Source: Litorimonas sp.
Lineage (GTDB): Bacteria > Pseudomonadota > Alphaproteobacteria > Caulobacterales > Maricaulaceae
Reading direction: 5' to 3'
Assembly (NCBI GenBank): GCA_029936425.1
Contig: JAPYSU010000008.1
Coordinates: 62,001 to 126,000 of the forward strand
DNA length: 64,000 bases
Shown: positions 17,675-25,480 of the stretch, piece by piece
How positions within the stretch are numbered: the first letter of the stretch is position 1
Layout: each line of letters opens with the position of its first letter
The notes under the pieces: model-generated
Databases searched by the model: none
What the model saw: the letters and a program-made list of their open reading frames with translations, nothing else
Told to the model about the DNA's origin: nothing
Translations under genes and position numbers: made by a program

Positions 17675-18898
17675 ATGATGAAGATAATCTTTCATATCTT
17701 TCTTGCTGTTACATTGATGGGGCTCGGCGCGGGTCAGTCTTTTGCCAATAATGGCTTTGCCGCTCTCGGACAGCTTAAGACGGTCTCCGGCTCTCTGAAC
17801 GGGGGGACGGCGACGAACGGGACTTACAGCTATGACGGGAACCGAAAAAGGGTCAAATCCGTCGTCAATGGCCGGACCCTCTATAATATCTATGACGCTA
17901 GCGGCGCGCTGGTCCATGTGGCGGACTTCAACCCGCTGGATGGCGGGGCGAATGAATATACGGATTATATCCGCGCCGCCGGGATGGAAATCGGGCGCAT
18001 AATCGGCGGTCAGGGCTTTAACTATACCCATGTCGATGCGCTCGGCTCGCCCGTGGCGATCACGAATTCCCTCGGCGCGGTCACGACCCGCTCCCGCTAC
18101 ACCCCTTTCGGCCTCGCGCTGGACGATCCGACCCTGCTCAAGGATCACGGCGGCTTTACAGGCCATATCAAGGACAGCGCCACCGGGCTGAACTACATGC
18201 AGGCCCGCTATTACGACCCGGTCATGGGACGGTTTTTGAGTGTGGACCCTGTGACGTTTATGGAGACAGGGGAGCCGGGTTATTTTAATCGTTACAGCTA
18301 TACTTTCAACGACCCGGTAAACAACACTGATCCCACAGGCATGTGTGTTAATGCACCTATCTCATGCCCAGTCGGTTCATTTGGCGGGGCCATAACGCCT
18401 GGTCACGGATCGACTGTTAATGAGCTGACCGCTGCTGGAGCATTAATTGTAGCTATTGATGTTGCAACAATCCCATCTGGTGAGGGAGCGATTGGAATGG
18501 CTATGATAGCCACTGCTGCAAGGCAAGCAGGAAAGGATGCTCTTATTGGTGCAGGAATCAATGCAAGTATAGACGTTGGTGTCCAATTGAAAGAAAATGG
18601 GGGAGACTTATCAAATGTTGATCTTGGCCAAACAGCTCAATCCGCAGCCGAAGGTGGATTGTCTGGCATCCCCGGAGGTGCGGCAGGCAGACAAGGTGAT
18701 AGAGTAGGTAGGGCTGTTAGTCGTGCTGATACTGGCAGCTTAGGTGAAACCACTTTTGATAAGGCCGTCGAAGGTGCAGCGAGAATGACTACAGAAAGAG
18801 CAGGAACATTAGGTGCAACAGGAGGCGGTATTGCGAGTGCCTATAACCAAAGTCAGGAACGCACCGCCTGTCAATCTGGTCAAGACGAAAGTTGCTAA
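17675..18898 (+). CDS. Short RHS cassette: signal peptide fused to RHS core end and a variable C-terminus
   Basis: Predicted 407 residues from the ATG at 17675 (an in-frame TTG at 17669 and a second ATG at 17678 are alternatives). Residues 1-25 form a signal peptide (IIFHIFLAVTLMGLGAGQSFA), joined directly to the last part of an RHS shell (about 35-225). That part ends in the same core signature as the upstream gene (GFTGHIKDSATGLNYMQARYYDPVMGRFLSVDP). DNA in this part is nearly identical to the upstream rhs gene in places, for example 17789-17826 with 15817-15854. The tip (about 226-407) has a Gly/Ala-rich hydrophobic pre-toxin stretch and no nuclease motif that I can identify. It could be a pore-type toxin, an orphan donor cassette or a decayed tip. 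Confidence 0.7.
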   Translation: MMKIIFHIFLAVTLMGLGAGQSFANNGFAALGQLKTVSGSLNGGTATNGTYSYDGNRKRVKSVVNGRTLYNIYDASGALVHVADFNPLDGGANEYTDYIRAAGMEIGRIIGGQGFNYTHVDALGSPVAITNSLGAVTTRSRYTPFGLALDDPTLLKDHGGFTGHIKDSATGLNYMQARYYDPVMGRFLSVDPVTFMETGEPGYFNRYSYTFNDPVNNTDPTGMCVNAPISCPVGSFGGAITPGHGSTVNELTAAGALIVAIDVATIPSGEGAIGMAMIATAARQAGKDALIGAGINASIDVGVQLKENGGDLSNVDLGQTAQSAAEGGLSGIPGGAAGRQGDRVGRAVSRADTGSLGETTFDKAVEGAARMTTERAGTLGATGGGIASAYNQSQERTACQSGQDESC

Positions 18899-18904
18899 TG
18901 TGAA

Positions 18905-19081
18905 ATGCGGATGAAGTTAGACAATCAAAAATTAAAACAGAGTGCGATAACTGGACTATGTGCAGGCGCGATGGTTTTCGTCGCATCGATATTCATTATT
19001 GGTATTGACCTGCCAATAGCTCTAATCCTACCTCCTATTATATCCATGGCGTTTGTTACGATTGTTTCTTACTTCTATTAG
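18905..19081 (+). CDS. 58-residue membrane protein, possible immunity protein of the short RHS cassette
   Basis: A small ORF starting 6 bases after the RHS cassette stop. A basic, polar N-terminus (RMKLDNQKLKQ) is followed by two hydrophobic stretches (about 14-34 and 37-57) separated by a short GIDLP turn, giving a hairpin membrane protein. Position and size match an immunity gene, and membrane-spanning immunity proteins usually protect against membrane-acting toxins. No family is recognised. It ends 47 bases before the second copy of the 107-bp repeat, completing the module. Confidence 0.5.
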   Translation: MRMKLDNQKLKQSAITGLCAGAMVFVASIFIIGIDLPIALILPPIISMAFVTIVSYFY

Positions 19082-19128
19082 AAGGAAGATGGGTCAAGAA
19101 GGGCAGTATGGGACGTGATGGAGGGATA

Positions 19129-19235
19129 GCAAGATAAAGCGCTTTGGAGGTGGTTCACGTAAGTAAAATATTTGATCCGGCGGATCAGATATAATCGGAA
19201 AAGGCCACGGCAGTGGCCGGACATCTGGCCCACTT
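19129..19235 (+). repeat. 107-bp direct repeat, copy 2 (after immunity candidate 2)
   Basis: The second copy of the element at 17521-17627, about 87% identical with no gaps. It retains the TATAAT and has a cleaner short palindrome (TGATCCGGCGGATCA, 19173-19187). It marks the right end of the short RHS cassette. Confidence 0.85.
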
Positions 19236-20412
19236 CGACGCTATCCCGGTCTGTGCCGGGATGAGCGGGGTCTATAATGTCGCCTTATTCTTCTTTCAAA
19301 ATAAACGATCTGCGTTTATGCGGTATCGTGATAGCCAAATTGTTCAGCAATTACAATGACTTATAATTTACCTCAAGAGATGCGTCCCCGCTTTCGTATT
19401 TACCCCTATCATCAAACTCGTTCTTCTGAACAAGGACAGGAACGCGTCAGGTTCTGGTTCAGGGGACAGCGAGGTTGAGCATTCACCTGTGACAGGGTGA
19501 ACTGTGCCGGGCCACCGAGAGTGGGTTAGCCTGCCTACCGCGTCCAGAAGCTGCAAACGGCTTCGTCCCGGCGCGACTGTGGGCGCAGAGTGCCCGTAAT
19601 CGACTTAGGAAGTCGATTACAACGTCGCGCCGAAGTCGTAAGACTTCGGAAAGAGCAGTTTACAATGAATATGGCGGCATCCTCACTACGTCTGCTTCGC
19701 AGACCCGCGTTCGGATGGTCAAAGCCGCTCCGGTTCCAATCGCTGCCGCGGGGTTAGCGCCCTTGCGAAACATTACCAAATTCGGTCTCCGGCAAGGATA
19801 CCGACCCCGCGGGCCGTCCACTTTTTACCGGACAACGAACGCCAAAGCTGACCCCCAGATGGGCAGCCGCATGAAACGCCTGCTTCAAGCTTTTTTATAT
19901 CGTTTAATTCGTCTTTTTTATGGCCGTCTGCGCCGCTTTGCCTAGCCCTTGACCGGAGATGTTTTGCCGACAATTGCGGAAAACCCTCTGTAAAAGCCGG
20001 TTTCAAGAATCTGTGTGGAGGCAATGCGTGAAGAGTTCAGGGTTGTGTCTAGCTATGAATGACAAATTTAGAGACTAACTAACATTTGATATTCATTTCA
20101 TCGGAAGTCGACACCGTCCAAACCAAAAGTATTACAATAGGAAACCTTAAAATAGCACCGATGCTTCCGGTAATAAGCAAGGCAGACTAAGTATTCTAAC
20201 AAGTATTTGAAAAATATGGCGCACCGGAGATGCGTCTGAAAATGCATATTTTAGTTCAATAAAAGCCTATATTCCTTATTCTCTCTGACATTAAATTTTA
20301 TATAATTTTTTATACATGAGGTTGCATATCTCAAAAATATTTGCCTCTAATTTTATTTAGCCTAAGAGCAAGTATATTATACGAACGATTATACTAATTC
20401 GGTCACCCAAGA
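19236..20412. other. Non-coding stretch with a hairpin cluster (possible structured RNA)
   Basis: No protein gene is convincing. Between about 19500 and 19710 the sequence is rich in strong inverted repeats. An 11-bp perfect hairpin (19596-19620, 3-base loop) and a GGGC/GCCC hairpin (19581-19595) are both enclosed by a 7-bp helix (19571-19577 with 19624-19630). Next to them lie an 8-bp hairpin (19630-19649) and a 6-bp hairpin (19691-19705). This looks like a multi-branched RNA fold. It does not match the conserved cores of RNase P RNA, tmRNA or 6S RNA that I know. A group II intron fragment is possible, but no reverse transcriptase is present. From about 20030 to 20412 the DNA is AT-rich with nothing recognised. 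Confidence 0.45.
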
Positions 20413-21660
20413 TCATATGACAGCTGATTTTAAATCGGCGCTCGTATCCGATAGGACTTTTTTATTAAGCTTTTGCCCTTTCGTCAGGACCATTCGAGAC
20501 ATCATAAAAGCTTTGGGAGAATTTACTGCATCCACCGCAAGAAAATTGTCACCTTTAAAATAAAAAACAGAAAAACTACGTTCAGTTCCCTCAGGGTCGC
20601 CCCTGACAACTATGTCATCAAAACCTTGAAACAATCCGGCGATTTGTAGTTTTAAATTAAATTGATCAGACCAAAACCAGGGTAGAGCATTATAAGGCTT
20701 CGGCTTGCCGCAGATATGGCCAGCGGCCGTTTTCGCCTGTTCAGTTGCATTGGGCACGCTTTCGAGCCGCAAATGAGTATTATAAATCGGATTGTAGTGC
20801 CATGATACATCGCCAATAGCATAAATAGATGGGTCAGAAGTCTGACAGTATTCGTTAATTACAACACCGTTCGACGTTTCCAAATCCGCATCTGATGCCA
20901 TTTCTGTATTTGGTACAATGCCAATACCTGCAATCACGAAATCTGCAGGATAGGCGCTGCCATTCGTAGAGTGAACAATCAAGTCACCCTCAGATTCTTC
21001 AATGAGCGAGGCCATTTCGCTCTCCACAATTTTCACGCCTTCTTCCGAGTGGATTCGTCTGTAAAAATCACTGATTACTGGCGCGGTAACGCGCTTAAGG
21101 ATGCGGTCCATAGCTTCAAGCACAGTCACCTTTAAACCTTGTTTCTTAAGTGAAGCGGCCGTTTCCAATCCTATATATCCCCCTCCGATAATTACTGCCC
21201 TTTTTCCAGGTTTAGAAGCTTTCCTTATTGCTCTCACATCATGTGCATTACGAAGATAAAATACCTTATCTGTATTTGCTCCGGGAATATTTAATCCCCT
21301 AGCCCGGGCCCCCGTAGCAAGAATAAGAGTTTCATATTTGATTATTTCACGATTTTTTGTGAGAATCGCTTTTGATTTACGATCAATTTCAGTTACATGC
21401 TCCCCTAGCCTCAGCTCAATATTTGCGGTTTGGTAGGCTGTTTCTGGTCGAAGCAGAATATCTCTGATCTCTTTACTCCCGATTATAAAGTCCTTGGAAA
21501 GTGGGGGACGATGATAGGGTAGATCTAATTCGTCCCCCAATAATGTAATAGGCCCGAGATATCCCGCTTGCCGCAAACTCACAGCAGCTTGAGAGCCCGC
21601 GTGAGAGGCTCCTACAATCAAAACACCTTTATCTTCATCTATATCCTTCTCCAAACTCAT
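20413..21660 (-). CDS. NAD(P)H:ferredoxin reductase (FAD) for oxygenase electron transfer
   Basis: A 415-residue two-dinucleotide-fold flavoprotein of the rubredoxin/ferredoxin reductase type. It passes electrons from NAD(P)H to a [2Fe-2S] ferredoxin for Rieske oxygenases or P450s. FAD-binding VLIVGASHAGSQAA lies at about 13-26, the ATGARAR turn at about 115, and NAD-binding VIIGGGYIGLETA at about 155-167. A conserved IYAIGDVSWH flavin segment is at about 280, and the C-terminal reductase domain follows. It has no electron-acceptor partner next to it. The window's three Rieske oxygenases, Rieske ferredoxin and P450 make it the likely shared reductase. Followed on the same strand by sequence with no gene, preceded 70 bases upstream by an esterase. 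Confidence 0.88.
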   Translation of the reverse strand: MSLEKDIDEDKGVLIVGASHAGSQAAVSLRQAGYLGPITLLGDELDLPYHRPPLSKDFIIGSKEIRDILLRPETAYQTANIELRLGEHVTEIDRKSKAILTKNREIIKYETLILATGARARGLNIPGANTDKVFYLRNAHDVRAIRKASKPGKRAVIIGGGYIGLETAASLKKQGLKVTVLEAMDRILKRVTAPVISDFYRRIHSEEGVKIVESEMASLIEESEGDLIVHSTNGSAYPADFVIAGIGIVPNTEMASDADLETSNGVVINEYCQTSDPSIYAIGDVSWHYNPIYNTHLRLESVPNATEQAKTAAGHICGKPKPYNALPWFWSDQFNLKLQIAGLFQGFDDIVVRGDPEGTERSFSVFYFKGDNFLAVDAVNSPKAFMMSRMVLTKGQKLNKKVLSDTSADLKSAVI

Positions 21661-21730
21661 TTCTATTCAATTCCTGCTATCATTTTTAATTCTACTCAGA
21701 CGTTTCATATCGACAAACTAATTTAACATT

Positions 21731-22708
21731 TCAATCAGAATGAGATTCGATACCAAGTCCACCCTTGAGGCCCTCAACACAAAATTGGTGAAAACGTTTA
21801 GAAATATCAGCGTTAGGAACCATCACGTTAAAGCCATGGTAAGCACCAGAAAATGATTTAAAGGCAACATCGACGCCTTGCTCTTTGAGCCTTTGCGCGA
21901 ATTGAGCGTTTTCCCTGGCAAACAAATCCAGGCTTCCCGTTGCTATTAAGGTTGGAGGAAGGTTACTTAAGTCCCTTATCCGAGCGGGTACAGCTCTTGA
22001 AGATGGACAGGGTGCGCCTGACGTACCGCCAAGATAAGCACTCCATCCATAATCGTTATTCTTAGTTGACCAAATAAAATAATCAGTATCCTCTGCAGGA
22101 GGTGTAACTTTTCCTGTGCGGTCATCTAACATCGGATACACCAATAACTGGAAAGCGATAGGGTATTCCCCGCGATCCCGCGCTGATATTGATAAAATAG
22201 CAGCATGCCCCCCACCCGCACTATCCCCGCCGATAGCAATACGGGACGGGTCGATCCGGAGATCTTCTGCATTTTTAAAGATCCAACTTAGTGCCAGGTA
22301 ATTATCATTCAAGGCCGCCGGATAAGAGGCTTCGGGCGCAAGACGGTACTCTGGCAAAACGATGACACAGCCCACAGAGGCTGCCAGTTTTTGCATTGAG
22401 GGAAGAGCATGTTCGGGAGAACCAAACACAAATCCTCCTCCATGTAAGTATACAATAGCAGGACGGCTCTGCCCGTCTGAGACAGGGTCAACAATCAGCA
22501 TACGAAGACTGCCCTCTCGATCGGGGCAATCTATAACTACTTCGCGATAGTGAGGCTCTGGTAATGGTTCGGGCGTCGGAAAACACCTGATGCTTGTAAG
22601 GTTTTCGTCATTCAATTCAAATTCTGTAAATGTCTTCAATGCAGGACGCAGTTCAACATTTACGAGAGATAATTTTTCTACCAGGGCTTTATGCTTATTC
22701 TGTTCCAT
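21731..22708 (-). CDS. Alpha/beta hydrolase, hormone-sensitive-lipase family esterase
   Basis: A 325-residue carboxylesterase of the HSL (family IV) type. The oxyanion-hole motif YLHGGGFVFG lies at about 90-99, the nucleophile Ser is in GGDSAGGG at about 163-170, the acid is probably Asp in GSLDLFARE at about 265, and the catalytic His is in GAYHGFNV at about 296. It has no signal peptide, so it is cytoplasmic. It probably hydrolyses a short ester or lactone in the catabolic pathway. It is upstream of the ferredoxin reductase on the same strand and divergent from the NTF2-like gene. Confidence 0.88.
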   Translation of the reverse strand: MEQNKHKALVEKLSLVNVELRPALKTFTEFELNDENLTSIRCFPTPEPLPEPHYREVVIDCPDREGSLRMLIVDPVSDGQSRPAIVYLHGGGFVFGSPEHALPSMQKLAASVGCVIVLPEYRLAPEASYPAALNDNYLALSWIFKNAEDLRIDPSRIAIGGDSAGGGHAAILSISARDRGEYPIAFQLLVYPMLDDRTGKVTPPAEDTDYFIWSTKNNDYGWSAYLGGTSGAPCPSSRAVPARIRDLSNLPPTLIATGSLDLFARENAQFAQRLKEQGVDVAFKSFSGAYHGFNVMVPNADISKRFHQFCVEGLKGGLGIESHSD

Positions 22709-22950
22709 CTACAGCGTTTCAACACTCAATTCTTTTTTGGCAGATATATTACAACCTACTTACCGTCTTTTTCATCAAATAATGAACGCATTAAACTCAC
22801 AACTAAGATAGTTGGCACGTTAAATTTCGTGAGAAAACTATAAAGCTACACAAGTTCGTGGACCCTTGGTGAAAACCTATTCTTTAGAAGAGGCTTTATT
22901 CATCGCCTGCACCTCGCCATTGTGCGAAGGTTGCATTGCGGAGGAATCTT

Positions 22951-23484
22951 ATGGCACGTGTCGAAGACAGGCTAAAAATCGCAGATAAGCTTCACCTTTA
23001 TACCCACGCGATTGATCGGCGACGGTGGGATCTCATGCCTAAAATTTTTCATGATGAAGCTATTTTTTTATTTGGAGAGGTCGAAGGAGATTGGCGAGGG
23101 TTTATTGAACAAGCCAAAGCCATAATAGATCCAATGATTTCTACCCATCACCAACTTGCCAATACACTCTTTAATTTCGATGGCGACGTTGCGCATTGCG
23201 AAAGCTACCTAACAGCGACCCACATTTTGCCTGCTGATTATCCGGTCGACATGCCCTTTCCGGGCATTGGACGTCGATATGTTGTCACTGTGGGCGCGCG
23301 TTATATTGACAGGTTCGAAAAGCAAAATGATGAATGGTGGCTCAAAAGCAGAAATGGTGTGTTTGACTGGAGACAGGATACAGAGCTCAATGACGGAGGG
23401 TTAATAGACGGCCCTCAGGACGCGCTAGGTCAAACAAATGAAAGTGATCCGTCCACAATCGTGACGTCAAAATGGCGCGAATAG
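22951..23484 (+). CDS. NTF2-like (SnoaL/ring-hydroxylating beta-subunit fold) protein
   Basis: The 177-residue product starts at the ATG at 22951 after GGAGG; an upstream in-frame start lacks a ribosome site. The cone-fold pattern is clear: helix (RLKIADKLHLYTHAIDRRRWDLM), FHDEAIFLFGEVEGDW, HHQLANTLFNFDGDVAHCESYLTATH, RYVVTVGARYIDRFEKQNDEWW. This is the SnoaL_4 type, related to beta subunits of ring-hydroxylating dioxygenases and to steroid isomerases. Its role may be an isomerase or hydratase, or an oxygenase accessory. It is the first gene of a plus-strand run with a PPIase, HupE and DUF3604 proteins. Confidence 0.8.
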   Translation: MARVEDRLKIADKLHLYTHAIDRRRWDLMPKIFHDEAIFLFGEVEGDWRGFIEQAKAIIDPMISTHHQLANTLFNFDGDVAHCESYLTATHILPADYPVDMPFPGIGRRYVVTVGARYIDRFEKQNDEWWLKSRNGVFDWRQDTELNDGGLIDGPQDALGQTNESDPSTIVTSKWRE

Positions 23485-23516
23485 GCGTGTCGACTATAAA
23501 GTAACGAAAACAAGCA

Positions 23517-24344
23517 ATGGTTAAATCTCTTACGTCTCGAAAAAGTTTTTTGCGACAGCCTCTCCTTCATTTTGCTATTTTGGGTAGTTTGATATTCATT
23601 TGGGATGCTGTCCGTCCGCCTTCTCTTTCTTCGGACAATTTCAACATTGTGGTCACCCAATCGGAAATAGATCGCATGAGCAGGCTTTGGACCAAAACCT
23701 GGGGACGCAATCCGACGGAGAAAGAACTTCAGGATCTTGTTCAAGAACACATCAAAGACGAAATATACTATCGAGAGGCTCTCAAATTGGGGCTTGATCA
23801 GAATGACGTTGTTATTCGCAGGCGCCTTCGTCAAAAAATGGATTTCTTCTCGACCGACTCTCTTGAACCGAACGAGAGTGATTTGCGGAAATATTATGAG
23901 AATAATTTAGAAAATTATCTCCAAAAGCCAACCTACACTATTGAACAAATATATTATAAATCAGAGAAAGAGAGCCAGCTCAACCAAGACCTCGCGGCTT
24001 TAAACTCCGGCGCGACTACATACGGAATGGGACACCAAATCAGCCTGCCGAAGCTTCTTACCGAAACGGATCAAAACCAAATTTCAAAAACTTTCGGGTT
24101 GTCCTTTTATAATCAGGTCAAGGACTTGCCCTGGAACAAATGGTCGGGCCCGATTTCTTCCGGTTTTGGAATACATATTGTAAGGATTGACAAATCGGCG
24201 GAAGAACGAACGATGGCCTTTGAGGAGGTTTCGGAGAAAGTTCAATTTGATTTCCTACGCGACGCCGAGGCGCAAAAAATCGACACGACATATGCCGAAT
24301 TTCGCGAACCCTATAAAATTACTATTCAGACGTCAGAAGATTGA
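23517..24344 (+). CDS. Membrane-anchored PpiC-type peptidyl-prolyl isomerase
   Basis: A 275-residue protein with one N-terminal membrane anchor (about 15-30, LLHFAILGSLIFIWDAV) and a periplasmic body. The helical chaperone region (SEIDRMSRLWTKTWGRNPTEKELQDLVQEHIKDEIYYREAL) is of the SurA/PpiD type. A C-terminal parvulin domain shows YTIEQIYY, LPWNKWSGPISSGFGIHIVRI and VSEKVQF. It probably helps folding of a secreted or outer-membrane partner. Its stop codon overlaps the HupE start, which makes a partnership with that membrane protein likely. Confidence 0.85.
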   Translation: MVKSLTSRKSFLRQPLLHFAILGSLIFIWDAVRPPSLSSDNFNIVVTQSEIDRMSRLWTKTWGRNPTEKELQDLVQEHIKDEIYYREALKLGLDQNDVVIRRRLRQKMDFFSTDSLEPNESDLRKYYENNLENYLQKPTYTIEQIYYKSEKESQLNQDLAALNSGATTYGMGHQISLPKLLTETDQNQISKTFGLSFYNQVKDLPWNKWSGPISSGFGIHIVRIDKSAEERTMAFEEVSEKVQFDFLRDAEAQKIDTTYAEFREPYKITIQTSED

Positions 24345-25345
24345 TGCGCGTTTTTCTCATCATTCTGGGTTCAATATTCTTAATGCTTAGCTCGACAGCG
24401 ACAGCCCATGAAATAAATCCAGGCTACCTTGAAATTACTGAAGTTGAACGTGATGGTAAAGAGTCTACTCAAGCAGCTTTCATCTATGACACAATCTGGA
24501 AAGCTCCGCTTCGGCTGGGTCGACCTCTAGCTGTCATCCCCGAGATGCCGGGGGATTGCCTGAGCGAAGCAGTTTCTACGCATCAAAAAAGCGGAGGAGT
24601 TATTTTCATCGGCATCAGTTTTATATGTGAAAAGTCTTTACAGGGTCGTTCAGTAGTATTTGCTGGACTGGACTCCACCGTCACCGATGTACTGACACGC
24701 TTTCAGCCGCTATCCGGCGAGCAACAGACCTTGAGGGCTTCCCCCAGTGACCCTGAAATCCAATTTACTGAAAACCCAACCCGTTGGGATGTTTCAAAAA
24801 CCTATTTCGTTCTAGGCGTTGAACATATCTGGTTTGGTTTCGATCACTTGCTATTCGTCCTGGGACTGGTCCTTCTCATCAAAGGAAAGCGCCGTATTTT
24901 TGAAACCATAACCGCGTTTACATTGGCGCATTCAGTGACATTAATTGCGACGACCCTGGGATGGGTCAGCCTCTCCATCAAACCTGTCGAAGCTGTTATA
25001 GCGCTTTCCATTTTATTTCTAGCGAGCGAAATAGCTCAGAAAAAACCAGATCAAATGCGCTTCACAGAACAACGCCCTTGGATTTTTGCATCCGCATTTG
25101 GGCTTTTACATGGTTTCGGATTTGCAAGCGCACTGGCGAATATAGGAATGCCATATCAACAAATTCCAACGGCCCTTTTGACTTTCAACTTAGGGGTGGA
25201 GTTTGGCCAAATTGCCTTTGTTGGCGTAATCCTGGTGGTCATCGCTCTGGCAGACAAAATAAAGATAAGACGTCCGGCCGAATTGTTGTCCAGTTACTTT
25301 ATTGGGTCACTATCGATGTTTTGGGTCTTACAGAGAATAATGTAA
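24344..25345 (+). CDS. HupE/UreJ-family membrane protein
   Basis: A 333-residue protein with a signal peptide and an N-terminal periplasmic domain beginning HEINPGYLEI. A membrane domain follows, with conserved His-rich helices: GVEHIWFGFDHLLFVLGL, TLAHSVTLI, GLLHGFGFASAL and FNLGVEFGQ. HupE/UreJ proteins are thought to move nickel or other divalent metals, and this longer subgroup is functionally uncharacterised. The ATG at 24344 overlaps the preceding stop by one base. The next gene is a metal-dependent DUF3604 hydrolase, for which HupE might supply metal (inference). Confidence 0.85.
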   Translation: MRVFLIILGSIFLMLSSTATAHEINPGYLEITEVERDGKESTQAAFIYDTIWKAPLRLGRPLAVIPEMPGDCLSEAVSTHQKSGGVIFIGISFICEKSLQGRSVVFAGLDSTVTDVLTRFQPLSGEQQTLRASPSDPEIQFTENPTRWDVSKTYFVLGVEHIWFGFDHLLFVLGLVLLIKGKRRIFETITAFTLAHSVTLIATTLGWVSLSIKPVEAVIALSILFLASEIAQKKPDQMRFTEQRPWIFASAFGLLHGFGFASALANIGMPYQQIPTALLTFNLGVEFGQIAFVGVILVVIALADKIKIRRPAELLSSYFIGSLSMFWVLQRIM

Positions 25346-25480
25346 GGTCATCCTCTTCAAAAGATGGAAATTAATCAACGTAATAATCGCAACAGGTGAA
25401 TCGCCAAAAACCTAGCTTTTGTATTGATTGGATTAAACTAGAAAAGACGTAAAATATGGCTAATCGGGAGAGAGATTACT

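Noticed and set aside
19715..19945. 76-codon plus-strand ORF and a longer antisense ORF (19773-20024) in the non-coding stretch
   Set aside because: No recognisable motif, no ribosome site and basic low-complexity composition; the surrounding hairpins suggest RNA and not protein.
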